A stretch of 64,000 nucleotides of DNA from Alentia gelatinosa (taxonomy: Eukaryota > Annelida > Polychaeta > Phyllodocida > Polynoidae): NCBI GenBank assembly GCA_950022655.1, contig OX465584.1, positions 42,514,723 through 42,578,722 on the forward strand. The letters run 5' to 3'. This document shows positions 42,934 to 55,470 of the stretch, one piece after another. How positions within the stretch are numbered: position 1 is the stretch's first letter; each line of letters starts with the position of its first letter. Made by a program: the position numbers and the translations under genes. Under the pieces are notes generated by a model that searched no databases, was not told the DNA's origin, and was given only the letters and a program-made list of their open reading frames with translations.

Positions 42934-44189
42934 TTGAACATTACACTTATACAGTATATATACGTCACTGAGAGCGATGCTGTGAATAGTATGTATTGCA
43001 TATATATCTTATTTTATGCCACCCGCCAAAATAGAAAATGGATCTATCGAACGGAAACACTTTGGTCAATATGGATGATACATAGGCCTTCTTTGGACAA
43101 TATCCTTTCTTAAATAGGATTTCATTTTCTTATTGATGATGACGTGTTCCAGATGTCAGACCAGCTCGAAGGTTGTTCAGAGTAGGAAAGAATCAATATA
43201 TGATGTAGCCATTTGATATTCAAATTTACAGTAATAGTGAAAAAATACAAAAGTACAAGTATGATGTAACTAGCCATACTTTCCAGATTAGAAAGCAACA
43301 AACTTCAAAATTTTACTTTAAGATCTAACAATCACTGGGTATCTATATTATATATACACTCCATTGGATTTTTATGACAAATCGAAAAATCAATATCATC
43401 CCATCTGCCATCATTCAGAGCGCAGACTGATGTAATTTTGATCACGACCGCTGAGGATTTCTCCTAATGCATCACATTCACCTTCATGTTAGATATGAAT
43501 GCGAAAGCGAAACATTTCTAATGTCCTCATGTAAGACTCATTCATTAATATACTATAAAAACCTGTGGCCTTATGGTACATACACATACCTTAGGAGTAT
43601 CTAGTTATATCTAGCTCAACTACAACTTGAGTATTTAGCTCAGCTTACATCTTGACTTCTAACTTGGCACTGCTAGAAGCAGCCGCCCTCTCAATATAAC
43701 CAGACATCGGCCAGACTGAAAACGGATGAGGGATCGACTCACCTGTTGTCAGTGCTGATCAATAAAACCCTTTGATCCCGGTCTCGGCCCAGACACATGC
43801 CTGTATGATAGGCACACGTCCGAGCTGGAGGGTAACCGCGTGCCAAGGCAAGAGGTCCGTCTCTTCACACACAGCGAGCAGCACAGCCTGCACCGCATTC
43901 GGACAATCTAATACTAGGCTACTCACCTCCCCACACAGTGAGCCACTCAGGCCTGTAAGTCAGAGGCGACGCCCGACCACTCCGGGGGAATATAATTGGC
44001 GGTGTGGTCCTGTCTTCGATGTACAGGTATGGCCGGGGGTGTCGTTGTAGTTGTTATATACGCTGATTCACCTGGATGATGAAATCATCAGAAGGAGGAG
44101 CTCTTTGTATATGCGGCAGGGTGCCAGGTGGTGCTCCAGTCTCCCACACGACTGGGTGCGCATGTGAATCTTTCCGCCCCCAGCTCGTC
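42934..44189. other. Intergenic stretch, GC-richer from about 43770
   Basis: AT-rich until about 43700. From about 43770 to 44460 the DNA is richer in CpG, and a 92-codon plus ORF (43772-44050) opens. This could be a promoter or 5' exon, but I see no splice-bounded coding exon. Confidence 0.35.
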
Positions 44190-44276
44190 AGTGAGAGAGA
44201 GAGACAGGGAGATGGAGATAGAGAGAGGCAGTGCGTAGTGGTTTGTGTATGTGTGTGTGCTGTGTGAGTGTGAGGA
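44190..44276 (+). repeat. GA/GT-rich simple repeat
   Basis: GTGAGAGAGAGAGACAGGGA followed by AGAGAGAGG and then GTGTGTGTGTG stretches; imperfect microsatellite. Confidence 0.8.
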
Positions 44277-45236
44277 GGGGGACGAGGTGTGGCTGGCAAG
44301 CAGGCATCACTGGAGGCCGTCAGCCGTGAGTCTATCCTCCCGGCCTCTCCAAAACCCTCACTCGTGTCCAGCCCATGGCCCACGCCATGCTGGCACAGGC
44401 TAACACACGAATTCTCTCTGCTGTCAACAGATTAATACACTTCGCATGCAATGGCCAAGTACCAGCACCAATAAGATTAACTATAGCAAAGACGCCGATT
44501 GGATGGGGGTTTGGCAAGATAGACACACCGAAGGTGGAAGAATGAGAATGACAGAGACATGATGAGAGTATACTAGAAAATATGTATATATATATAGAAG
44601 GGAGGGCCTCTTAATTAGAACAAAACCTTGTAATTATATCAGTGAGGACAGAAACAAGGGATTCATTTAACAACAAATAAAGAAGATCAGGTAAACATAA
44701 GACTGATTAAATGTAGCAAACTGGATCGATACATCCCCTAATCCAGGACAGGTCTAGTGAGGAGACGATTGGGTGCAAATCAATACAGAACAAAATAAAC
44801 AATACAATAAAACTCATGTTGGACTTCTTGTTAAGCAACAATTTTATGCTATGTTTAAACACGTTATCTGTCACCACCATCGTAATCAAACCAGCCCTAC
44901 AGCATTCTGTCACAGTATCAATAAAACATATTCTTGACTCAATCTTCGTTGCTTTGATTCAAGTAATTTTTTATATTCAAAAGTACGAACTATACAAATA
45001 ACTAATCTAATGGACATACAAGGTTAAAACCGCCATGGATACTACTAATAAGGAATACCGCAAGGCACTATAACAAATCAGTCCCATATGCTGACAAATT
45101 CTGACATAGTTGCTTTATCGTCATACTGAGAACAACACAACTTCATCATTATTTCAAGCGAATGAAACAAAGACAGGCAATATGTAACATTATAGAGTTT
45201 CTGTTATATATATATATTTTTCTTTTTTTTTGCAGA
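44277..45236. other. Intergenic stretch
   Basis: AT-rich with no recognised gene. It ends with a long pyrimidine tract and TTTGCAG at 45236. Confidence 0.4.
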
Positions 45237-45523
45237 GTGCAGGCAGTAGAGCATTGTTGCTTATTGATACTGCTGCCTCGGACAAATGGATTCGTTCATG
45301 GTTTTATTTTGCGGCTATTTATAACTTCTCTGAATATGTTCGAATGGCCGTTAGATTCTATGGGACGAACCTGTTTAAATTGCTAGCGGGGCTTTACATA
45401 TTAGTGCCTCTGCGGATTCACATAGCCAGTCTAACACTCTATCTGATGGTCATAGGTCGGCATAGAGTATATTTTAATCTCTCAAGCGCAGATGTACGAG
45501 GGAAAATACCTGGAGAACTCTAA
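45237..45523 (+). CDS. Weak candidate 3' terminal coding exon
   Basis: A textbook-looking acceptor (a tract of about 20 pyrimidines ending TTTGCAG at 45236) is followed by an open frame of 95 codons, SAGSRALLLIDTAASDKW and on, to a stop at 45521-45523. The product would be hydrophobic in the middle (LFKLLAGLYILVPLRI). I recognise no family and see no upstream partner exon, so this may be chance in AT-rich DNA. Confidence 0.2.
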
Positions 45524-47697
45524 CGTGGACAAAACCGATAATTTGTATGAATATGACCGATAAGTAATATTCCTGTTGACAGTTATAATCTATTGACTAA
45601 TTAACTCTAAATTGAAGCTGGAGATTTTACATTTGATTAGTCCGTTCCAGGACTGATCAGTTCACTACACGGGATGTACCTTGATCTGTTTTGCTCACTC
45701 ATTACATTAAATCGGTTCATGCAACAGCTGGTACCGATGCAGCGACCACAGGTAATGAGTGGAAGCCACATACTGCCGACAAACAGGAGGGAAATGAATA
45801 TTTGTAAGACAGTCCATATGCAATATCTTTTTACTATTAACATCACTAATATCCCTAATCAAAAGAACTATCTTCTTTGAAAATCAATGAACCCATATCT
45901 ATTTCATGAATTAAACATGGACACAGGTGTGGCCTGTTATTTTATTTTCATATATGCAATAGTCTCCCATAGCCTCCCTCGATCACTCCGAGCTTTGTTC
46001 GACGTCGGTTGGAAGCAATTGTACCGGTTATCTGCCAACGAGATGAATTAGCTCATTTCCGAGCGAAAGACATTAATGTATAAAAAGTGATATTCGGAGT
46101 ATGACTTCCTTTAAATGATTCATGTCATTGCGTATCAAAAGAATGCTGTCTAACGTAGATATAGAAGAATATTCTATCATATTGTGTTCTACTATCTAGT
46201 TGGTCTCATCTGAAAATAAAACATGCATCCTAAAGAGACATCATGTAGAGGACATCACAATAGTAAAATAAAAATAAACCATCCCGTATTCACACCGGTG
46301 TTTCCTGATTCCATCAGGCGTATTCCAGCCAAAGCATTGACTGAAATTGATTTATCCTAACAATCCGTACTTGACATATCAGCAGTTCACAACCGTCTAT
46401 CCGGTAGCCATTCCTCACCAAGCTCTGTTTTTACCTTTCAAAGTCAAGTGGGTATTCTAGCACGTTTTTACCATGGCTCATGGGATGGGTAATTCGTATA
46501 TCTGCTTTCCGAATGGGAATAACAATGCAAGTACTGACGATATGATAGGATTAAACAGTACCTCTTTATTGACAGTCCACATTTCCTGTCCTTTGATATC
46601 CGTTATACTATGGCGGTTATTTCATTAGGAAAATACTGTCACACAGAATTTTTGATTATGCTTCACTACAATGGGTAGTCTACCTCAGGCTAATTATGGT
46701 CGTATCTATGATCATTCTAAGTAATATAAACAGATAGTGACGGAGTGTCTATAAGTTATAAACACAACTAACAACAGGAACTCCCGATATATGTTACTAG
46801 CAATCACACTGATGAATAGAGCTAACTGAACCACTGCACCTGATTCACCCCGACACCGAGTGCAGACCGGCATTGTACATTGAGCCAGACACAGACACTC
46901 TCTGCTAATGTTGGGGGATGACACTATGAAGGCTAGATACCTGCCCTGGACTTGGCCCTACCTTCAGTATGATACTATTGAACTACAAATATGGCCGGCA
47001 GTAAAGTCCTATCAGGAAAATACATAAAATGGCTATGCACAGTGTATACAACACAAAGAACACTCTTAACATTATTATTGACTATCTAAGGGTTGGCTTC
47101 TGTCTTAATGAGCTAGATTCCCGTATCAATTACTATGGACTGAAATGAGCTGCGCTATTAAGCTACTCATTTAAAGGTGATGTTTACTCTGGAGTACAGC
47201 TCTCTCTCTCTATTCATGTAGTTTGCCTCATCATCAAAAATAGCCCCTTACACATAGATATCTTTATCATAGTATGTCTGAACCTCTTATCATGATTACT
47301 CTACACCCCGACACTTTCAATTTCGATGTTTCTCGGTCATGATCTATTCAAGCCTTAGCGGGAATGGAAATGAAACATTTCTTATATTGGAGGTCAGTCT
47401 TTTCCTTTCATTTGCTAATAAAAGACACTGCCATCTTGTCAACTAGGTGTTTAAGCTAAAATTGTGAGGGCAAATAAGTTGACACCAATTTGAGAAGGAT
47501 AAGGGACATGGATGGAATCCCGTTCAAAGTAAGATAGCCCAAAATAGAGGAATACAGTACCACATATAGAGGGGCCTGTGCATGGAACTTCCTAAACCCC
47601 TGGTATAGAAATATTGAGGATTGTGACAAGTTAAAACAAGTAGCAAATAAACATCCGTCGTTGACTTAACAGCGCCAATGCAAAAGAAATATCAACT
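45524..47697. other. Intergenic stretch
   Basis: AT-rich. The small ORFs (68-70 codons at 45637-45880 and 46712-46924) are unrecognised. Nothing else is seen. Confidence 0.45.
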
Positions 47698-47766
47698 CTA
47701 GGTCAGGTTCACTCTGTCTCTATGTGAGGAGAAACTCAAAGTGGATCCGACCAGAATCATACTTTT
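47698..47766 (+). repeat. Dispersed repeat, copy 2 (with 26054-26122)
   Basis: CTAGGTCAGGTTCACTCTGT to CCAGAATCATACTTTTT, same orientation as copy 1 with about 25 percent divergence. Confidence 0.6.
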
Positions 47767-50700
47767 TGAAGCGATTAAAGATGGCACAACCCACAGAAAC
47801 AAACCAGCACTAATGTCCTCCATTAGGGTCGACCCACCTCCATACACTTCAGTACAGATTCGGTCTTGCACAACCCGGTGTCACTACTGGTGAAGAGAGG
47901 GTAGTGGTTGCACCACTTGCAAACAACATAACAGCCATAATCTCAGCTGCCATAATCAGGTATTTATCATAGATTCCAGTTTAAAACGAGAGTTCTCGGA
48001 GAGCCTACATTAAGTACCACGAACGGATTTACCTTCTTTAATACAATGAATTACTACATGATGCATAGAATCCTGTCGGCGATTGAAAATCGTAAAATGG
48101 TATTGCCGAACGACAACCTGTGCATTCCACCATTCATTTATCCATGATGATAGTAACAAACAAGTACAAAATAAACCTATTATTTCTGGATAAATCAACA
48201 TTATTAGCTATATTGATCTAATATATCATGTTGATTGTATTATCCCTTGTATTTAAATCAGTAAAGTAGTAATAAGAAATTGAACAAAGACCTAAGTTCT
48301 CAAAGCAGAAAACACTGAACTGTGATACATCTAAAGTATCATACCATCGATAAACTTGGTGTGAGGTATGATCAAAAATCACAATGAACGCTTTAAAAAC
48401 ATGGACTTGGAGTCTAGATTGTGTACTTATGATCCCTTTAGATCACATTAATTTAATTTGATTTATGTCAGTTATTTATATTTATTCTTTGTAATATACC
48501 ACTTTTCTAAGGATGTACCTGAAACTGTGAAGACACTCATACTAGCTTCATTGCTGACGTCTTCATTATAAATGAATAAATAAAAACAATCTTTTAGGGT
48601 AGAGAGAAAAAAATATAATAAGTTGGGCGCTACCCCAAAAAAAAAATGGAAATACAAAAAACCCCAAATAAAACCCCCCAAAAGACAACAAGAAACATTA
48701 AATCAATAGAATAATTTTCAACTGGAGGACAGATATCCAAGCCATTGGTGTTAAAACACATCTTTCCATTTGGTGATTACAAATATTAACTCTATTATCT
48801 TAGAAAATGGAATGCCCTACAAAGAAAATAACACCCTGGGAAACCGTTCCCATATTTAACAATGTCATAGAAAATATAGCTGTCGCAGGAACAAAATGGA
48901 ACGAACCGCCTTGAAGGAAAATCTATTATCTTGACCCCAAATTATGATTTGTATATATGCATGTGGTTCATAGTTTATATTTTCATCAAAGAAGTATGGC
49001 TGTTGTTATTCGAGAACCTTTATCTTAGGTTGGTTTGTAATTGGTATTAGATGTTTTAAATACAAATTTCCTCTTGCACAATAGAACTATCACAATGACT
49101 CCGTGGCATTGCCCAGATACATGAACAAGATCCAGCGAACACACATGACATCTTTATATTCTGGTAATATCCAATGAAATAATATATGGGTTTAAATTAC
49201 GTTATGATTATAAAAAGTGACAATGAGTTCTGGTGACAATTACTGTTAATGATTCTAGTGAAACATTGACATACTCGACCCTTGGTAACCTACTCCTTCC
49301 AGTAGGCGTATAAACTCAAGATAACATAAACACTACGGAGCAGCAAGGGACTGCGATCCTCACTGTAAACACGATATCTAAGACATAACAATCAGGCTTC
49401 CCCTGGAGTGGGTCTGTCGAGACTATTTTAGCCAGACATAACAGAAGCCCTTTTACCGATGCTATATAATTCTGATCATGGTCTGACAACAGCTTCCGAG
49501 TTCAGACACGACATACAAGAAATAGATTGGCAGCTCAGAATTAAGATTATCACTGAATCATAGCTAGAAATGTGTGTATTGGATCTGAAAATGCAAAATA
49601 ATCACAAGTAAACAATGATTATTGTTCAGCCTCAATGAACCAAAGTTTCATTCATTTGAGTGTTAGATAATTCAAATAAAGGCTAAATTACATTCAGGAC
49701 TGCAGCTAGTAGCCATTCAGTATCATTAATAAGATATTGTTAAGTATCTGATGTACTGTGAACATAATTCATGTAGAGGAATATAGCCAAAGGTTTCCAT
49801 TTTCCTCAGGCACTCGAGACGCACATGTTCTACATCTACAATTGTACAAAAAGAGATGCGAGACTAATTTGGCAGAATCGTGGTCTGTGGCCTCTGTTTT
49901 ATTCATTTGCTGTCTCACGTTACCTGCGCCTGCCTTTGGCGAGTATTAAGTAGTATCCTCCTTGACAGTTTGCTGACCTCGTTACAGACAACCCAAAGTA
50001 AAATAATCATTAGTATATATATATATATCGTCCGAGACCAGACTGCAATGTGACGAAATGGCGGCCAAGGAGTTGAAGATATTACAATGTATTATGTGTG
50101 CACATGAAAATTATATTATAGTCTTATTCTTTCCCGGTTATCTATCTAGATAATTGCACTAATGCTAACGTTCATCTTCCCTCATTAGAGTAGTCTCCAC
50201 TTATCATTTATACGTTATTGAAATGCTGTAATATTTGTTCTTCATCTAATGACAGGAAATGTTCTCGAGCAGTACAGAAGGATGTTCAGGTTTATCATGG
50301 TATCATAGATTCAGTAGAAAACGTCCTCAATAATTCCTGGTAACAAGTCGGCTTTGTTGCATAAATCCCAGGAGTGATATATGTAACTGTTGTCATATAG
50401 ATAAGTATTTATCAAATAAACATTACAATGACTACCCATACTACAGAGTACATGTACCATACTGCACTGACCACATCTCAGTGGCTTTAGTGAGTGCCAT
50501 ACATGATCTGAATGTAATAGATAGGATCACTATCATACATTTGCTGTGTCTGTGTAACCAATAACCGGCGGCAAATTGGTTTCCTTGGCGGTCCAGCAGT
50601 TGGCCCAGGCCCTCTGACTCTCCTGTCATTGTCAGGAAGCTGGCCATAAATCAGGATCAAGCGTCCCACATTCCAGCATTTGATTGGCTGAGAGTGTCAA

Positions 50701-51135
50701 GGCCGTTGAAGCTGCTTTGTATGTTATCTTCCTCACCCGGTCTCAGGTTGTGTTGTGAATGTTGCGCCAATGGCTACAGGAGGCGAGGTATGCACATATG
50801 AGGGGGAGTATATTCTGTGTGGTGTTACAGGTGATTCCGGTCACGTGGGCCAGATTACCTCTGCAGAGTCTGACGAGGTTCCCTGATGGAACATTGTCCT
50901 CGTTACAATACGGGCACAAAGATTGGACTGTGAAGTATAGCTATTTAACGTGAGACGCCCTCTCTAATCTACAGTTTCCATGTACTACTTATAGACAAAT
51001 TCTGCACTAATATATGAAAAGGAATATACACCGATATACATAGTCTATGATTTTAAAGGCATTATAATCCGATAGGACGTAAAATATGTCACAAAAGGAA
51101 ATGAGTAGTCAAGCCCACCTCTTGTGCAAGGTCAT
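47767..51135. other. Long AT-rich intergenic stretch
   Basis: Small ORFs only (up to 69 codons). An A- and C-rich low-complexity patch lies at 48640-48690 and a TA microsatellite near 50013-50027. No gene or transposon is recognised. Confidence 0.45.
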
Positions 51136-51834
51136 CTAGAGGAAGCCAAATGCAAAGGAAATATGATCTACATACATGTATATCCTTACGAAGAAAGGAC
51201 ACGAATTTGACATTAAGCCCAAATCAAAGTACCCGACTTCCTCCATGTACCCCACGAAGGAGGCGTGCTTAATGTAATATTCATACTCTTCAATTGATTC
51301 CGTACCACAAACATGCCATATCCCGGGGGTGGGCACGTCATGCTCGTCGACCATATTGGATGTGATTTCGCCTGTTCCCGGAGGGAAAACCTCGGCGCCC
51401 ATTTGTACGTAGCGTTTTTCGGAATCATAAACAACGTAGCCGTGTTGAAGCCCTCGATAAGAACTTCCCTGGTAAAGCGAAACCCTACACCTCATGTATT
51501 CAAATACATCGTCTGAGGATACCAATGTGAGAGATTTACCACAGAATGCATGCCTGCGTCTATGTATAAGAGCAGGTAATATAAGTTGTCTGATATATAG
51601 AATACCACACGTTTGTGTTACTATATCTGTATTTCCATAGTCTGGACAGGCGACGAGCTTTAAATCCCGGATGGAGGGGTTAAAAGCAATCGGGAAACAT
51701 CTGTGACCGGGAAAGTAAACATAGCGTTTCCTCGTTACCAGGCCTACCACCCGCTTTACCCCCTCACCGCCGCTCCGAACCTGAAGAACCCCCTCCCATC
51801 CCGATAAACTGGCATATACCATCGCTTTCTTCAA
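51136..51834 (-). CDS. Uncharacterised 232-codon ORF
   Basis: ATG at 51834 opens 232 codons to TAG at 51136, longer than expected by chance in this base composition. The product is rich in Tyr, Val and Gly with ten or so Cys spread through it (HRCFPIAF, ACPDYGN, QTCGIL, HAFCGKS, MRCRV, WHVCGT, SNSCPFF). There is no signal peptide or obvious membrane segment at the start. The Cys spacing hints at an extracellular or secreted fold, but I recognise no domain. It could be a single exon, one exon of a larger gene, or an old transposon gene. A second frame is also open over 51213-51434, which weakens the coding call there. Confidence 0.35.
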   Translation of the reverse strand: MKKAMVYASLSGWEGVLQVRSGGEGVKRVVGLVTRKRYVYFPGHRCFPIAFNPSIRDLKLVACPDYGNTDIVTQTCGILYIRQLILPALIHRRRHAFCGKSLTLVSSDDVFEYMRCRVSLYQGSSYRGLQHGYVVYDSEKRYVQMGAEVFPPGTGEITSNMVDEHDVPTPGIWHVCGTESIEEYEYYIKHASFVGYMEEVGYFDLGLMSNSCPFFVRIYMYVDHISFAFGFL

Positions 51835-52137
51835 TATCCCCCTCTTCCTACACCACCTGTTACAACCTCTCTCATGCCCTGCCCCGAGAAGTAGGTTCCC
51901 CTCAATGTTGAAGAGACGTGCTTATGAAAGGGGTAGGTCACTCCTATTTCATTAATGCGTCGGTGATGCTTACGAAAAGACGCCTTGACAGAGACTGCTT
52001 AGTACGTATTGCCCATTGATGACCCATTTGACCTACATTTGGCGTGTCTGGTGTGGCAGTTAAAATGTCGCCAGCGTCCTTTGGTTTCGAGCAGAGGCAT
52101 TTTCCAGGTCCAGATCAATATGTTGACTACTTCCTGC
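51835..52137. other. Short intergenic stretch
   Basis: Pyrimidine-rich just upstream of the 232-codon ORF. No specific element is seen. Confidence 0.4.
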
Positions 52138-52395
52138 GCCTAAACCCACAACGACCACCACCATGGCGATCATGACTATGACCGTGACGATCACCAACAA
52201 GGACCACAACGACGTCAACAGCCACAACCAAGATGATCACCACCACAAAAACCACAATTAGAGTGACAACCACCACCTGTGCGACCAAAACCACAACAAA
52301 GACCGCATCCACAACCACTACGGCTCATGGCGGTCATAACTACAATGAAGACAACAGTCATTTCAACGACGGAGACCACAACCACTACTGCGATC
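52138..52395 (+). repeat. Degenerate ACC/CAC trinucleotide-type repeat
   Basis: Built of CCACAACCACC-, GATCACCACCAC- and CACAACGACG-like triplets. Overlapping ORFs on both strands (poly-Thr-rich plus, poly-Val-rich minus) are composition artefacts. Confidence 0.85.
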
Positions 52396-52411
52396 ATAAA
52401 GGAATACCCTT

Positions 52412-52480
52412 TCCCTATCCCTAACCCTAACCTTAACCCTATCTCTAGCCCTATCCCTAACCTTACCCCTACACCTAAAC
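52412..52480 (+). repeat. Interstitial telomere-like repeat (CCCTAA variants)
   Basis: CCCTATCCCTAACCCTAACC is followed by further CCCTA(A/T)- and CTAGCCCTATC-type hexamers, about eleven units. CCCTAA is the complement of TTAGGG, the telomere repeat of molluscs, vertebrates and many other animals. The array is degenerate and internal, not a chromosome end. Confidence 0.75.
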
Positions 52481-52580
52481 ATAACTGACATATTTTCTAT
52501 ATCTGCGGGTTTATTTGTCTAAAAGCTAACTAGTCATACCTTTTCTCTTTCATGAACATGTCTTATTCATAAGTGTCTCA

Positions 52581-52651
52581 AACGGGTCGAGTTCTCCAAT
52601 AGATTTCTCCAACTACGAGTCGAGTTCATTTCGGGTCGAGTTCCCCAGTAA
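52581..52651 (-). repeat. Dispersed GAACTCGACCCG repeat, copy 2
   Basis: On the minus strand it begins TACTGGGGAACTCGACCCGA and ends GGAGAACTCGACCCGTT, like 35243-35324 on the plus strand. The central spacers differ. Confidence 0.6.
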
Positions 52652-53544
52652 TCCCATAAACACCAGCACGAAGATCACCCACTCCCCACCTCTCAAAACG
52701 CCAGCACGAACCTGAACAGCACGACCAAGAGTACTGCGACCCCCACCACCTCATCAGACACCGTCAGCATTTAAGCATCGCATGGAATTCACAGACACGC
52801 TTGGCCTATGTAGCACTTCCGACATCTGAAGTATCGGGTTCAGCAGAGTCAATCCGGAGGAAATAGTCCGGCATGTACACTGACATTTATTGACATTTAT
52901 TCATGTATAATAGCCTCTCTATGATTTACTCTGTCCTGTTTGTTGGGGTGCCTTCTGGTCAACTATTATCCCACTGACCGTAGTAGGATATGGGTTTTGT
53001 GAATTCAGTAAAAAATGTTATAAATTCTCCAGAACTATGAATTTTCATAAATCATTAGAAACCTTTGTTCACCAAATAGTAAAACATTTATATTTAGAGA
53101 TGGGGACTTCTCCTTTAAAGACTCACGAGACAGTACTATATTACCCTAAGCTCCGGTCTGAAGATACATTGACATATTCCCTAGCTATGGCCTTCTATTC
53201 ATATAAAAATGATGTGTCATGTAAATCTCAATGAAAAAAAAAAGTGCTATCAACCCCATTACCGCGAAAATGTCTGAGGAAATAGGACTTCGTCGCAAAT
53301 ACCGTTTGATATCCCTTGTCACAAAAGGGTTAAGACAGGGGGGTAATCCGAATAGACAGATTCGTATCACATGTACTTAATATTCTGCCCGGGAATCTCC
53401 CGGACATGCTGTGTCTTACACATATCCATTCACTGTGAGATTACTCAACCCATCTATGTTCACTGTTACGTGCACGAAGAGAGCCTTAATACCCCACAGA
53501 GGTAGTATATACCACCTTTACTTTACAATTTCGTTTATTTTAGT
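52652..53544. other. Intergenic stretch
   Basis: AT-rich with two short ORFs (65 codons at 53037-53234 plus, 61 at 53185-53370 minus), unrecognised. No repeat is seen. Confidence 0.4.
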
Positions 53545-53700
53545 AGAAACCTCAATCTTGAAGTAGCAGCATCCTTTGTGGACTTCAAGAAAGCATTTTA
53601 CAGCACGCATCATAAACTCCTTCACTTGGAATTGATAATTTACATGCCCGGTAACGTAGCCTACTGGATAAAAGTTCTGTTCTTTTCCTTTTGATAGTTT
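53545..53700 (+). pseudogene. LINE reverse-transcriptase fragment
   Basis: In plus-strand translation, ASFVDFKKAFYSTHHKLL followed by a GNVAYWIKVLF segment reproduces the AFVDFxKAFDxVxHxLL motif of CR1/Jockey-group LINE reverse transcriptases and the downstream conserved GN..WIK stretch. The catalytic Asp of KAFD is replaced by Tyr. The frame ends in TGA at about 53695. Neither the YADD motif nor the ends are found. Confidence 0.65.
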
Positions 53701-55170
53701 TAGGAAAACTAAAAGAAACCACTCTTGACTCATGACCTCCATGTAAAACCCAATCCAGTGAGAAGATAATTTCGTAGTTCAACTATCTCAGAGGCGTTAA
53801 TATGTGTGATTCCCTACATGTATACTGCCAAAATTGCAATTAAGATGACATTTCAAGTAATGAATTGATGACCAGTCTATTTGATAGTTGTTGCCATTTG
53901 ATACCATATTTCTAGGTTTCGAATAGTTTGAGGACATCAACCACCATCTAATCTCAACAAAACCCCTTTCCACCAATCTCAGTACCTCACTAAACTTTGA
54001 TTAATAATTTTGCATTGATGTTTTAAAGGCAATTTCTTTTGATCCCATTTAGTAACTATGTCCTATGTTTTTCACCAATTATTGTATCTGATACAACTCA
54101 TTACCATATAAGAGATTCAATAAAACTAAATTATAGAAAAAGAGAGAAGTAGTATGGGTGCCTAGGATGAAGGACGGTATTCTTCCCGCCAATATCTATG
54201 GCAATACCCTAATAATATATACAAACTGACTGAACCAATCAAGGGTTATTCTTTTCGTCGGCTCCTCATTATTTAGGTATATGTAGATATCACACTCTCG
54301 ATCATATAGAAGGACGGTTGGGAATTACATAGGAATCTTCCTGATTCACGGACCTATCTTTTCTGTTCGTTTAGGTTGTAGCAGGGACTCTGACTAGAGT
54401 TGGCATTTCCACTGGGCACCGGTTCTTTTCACCATACTGATGATTCTCATATTTATGTCAATTTTAAACTGAGCCACTCAATCAAAGGTCAAACTCAGTA
54501 GAGTTGAACACTGTGATATCAGATTACTGTATTCATTAAAGCTGATGCCCGTTTTGCCTCTTCTTTGATGAAAAGGAGATGTATTGTTTCACATACACTG
54601 AAATACTTCTATAGCGATGTCATATAGAAACAAATTCACAAACTAGCACAGCTCACGTTCTTCTGCCCAGTAAGTCACCCCGTGCTGCAGAGGGGTCGCT
54701 GATCGCCGACGGCCTTCTTATTTAGATCTATAAGGCGGCCATGTTGGCTGAGTTCCCGAGGGAAAGCAGTGAACAGCGATTTGTAATGATCAGGGAAGAG
54801 GCGTCGGTTTTATCGGCGGGGGTGCTGACAGGGTTGGCCGTGCAGACCTGCCACCAGGGGTCAGGACAAGCAGCACGGCGAGTGGGCCGCCTCCGTTGGG
54901 AGGTGTCGTGTGTGTCGGGAGGTGATTCTCCGAGCGTGCCTCAATTCGAGGTCAGAATTACAACTTAGCCTCGGCGACATCGGAGTTTAGCTACAACAGG
55001 TGTAGCAGGGCAGCGCCTGGAGGTGTTATCTTTCGAGGGAAACGCTATTATGGTTTTGAAATGCTTAGTACTGTTTAGTGCTAACTTTAGTACTATATGA
55101 GAATGAATCATATTTCGTTTCCAGAAGATTTCTGAACCAGTAGATCTAAGAAACGTCAATGTAGGCTAAA
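53701..55170. other. Intergenic stretch with a GC-rich patch at 54660-54970
   Basis: Mostly AT-rich. At 54660-54970 the DNA is CpG-rich and a 75-codon plus ORF opens at 54741 (ATGTTGGCTGAG). It may be a promoter-linked first exon, but no donor or homology supports it. Confidence 0.35.
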
Positions 55171-55470
55171 TGTCCGTTTCCATTGGTCGGCTCTTCGGCA
55201 CCGATCTGCAGTCGGGATATTTTTGGTACACTGACGCCAGATCGATGAATCGAACCGAAACTTGCAGAGAATGCTCATAGATTGATTTTGCATAGATTAT
55301 GTAACATTGCCAATTAAATCTATTTGTACCCAGAAAATACAATAGAAACAGTGCATACAATACACCCTCACTGATACATCGATACCGACATACAGTCGGT
55401 GGTTCCACCAACAGATTTTTAGGGGAACTAAAAGAATCGGTGCCATTTTCGTGGGCCAATAGAAACGGGC
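55171..55470. mobile_element. 300-bp MITE with imperfect terminal inverted repeats
   Basis: The left end GTCCGTTTCCATTGGTCGGC..GGCACCGAT pairs with the right end, whose reverse complement is GCCCGTTTCTATTGGCCCAC..GGCACCGATTC. A partial sister copy lies at 31900-32092. No transposase frame. No clear target duplication could be fixed. Confidence 0.7.

Noticed and set aside
51213..51434. Second frame over the 232-codon ORF
   Set aside because: Shorter, lacks a better start context, and has no recognisable domain; kept only as a caution on the main ORF.
52127..52488. Poly-Val and poly-Thr ORFs
   Set aside because: Produced by the ACC-type simple repeat on both strands.
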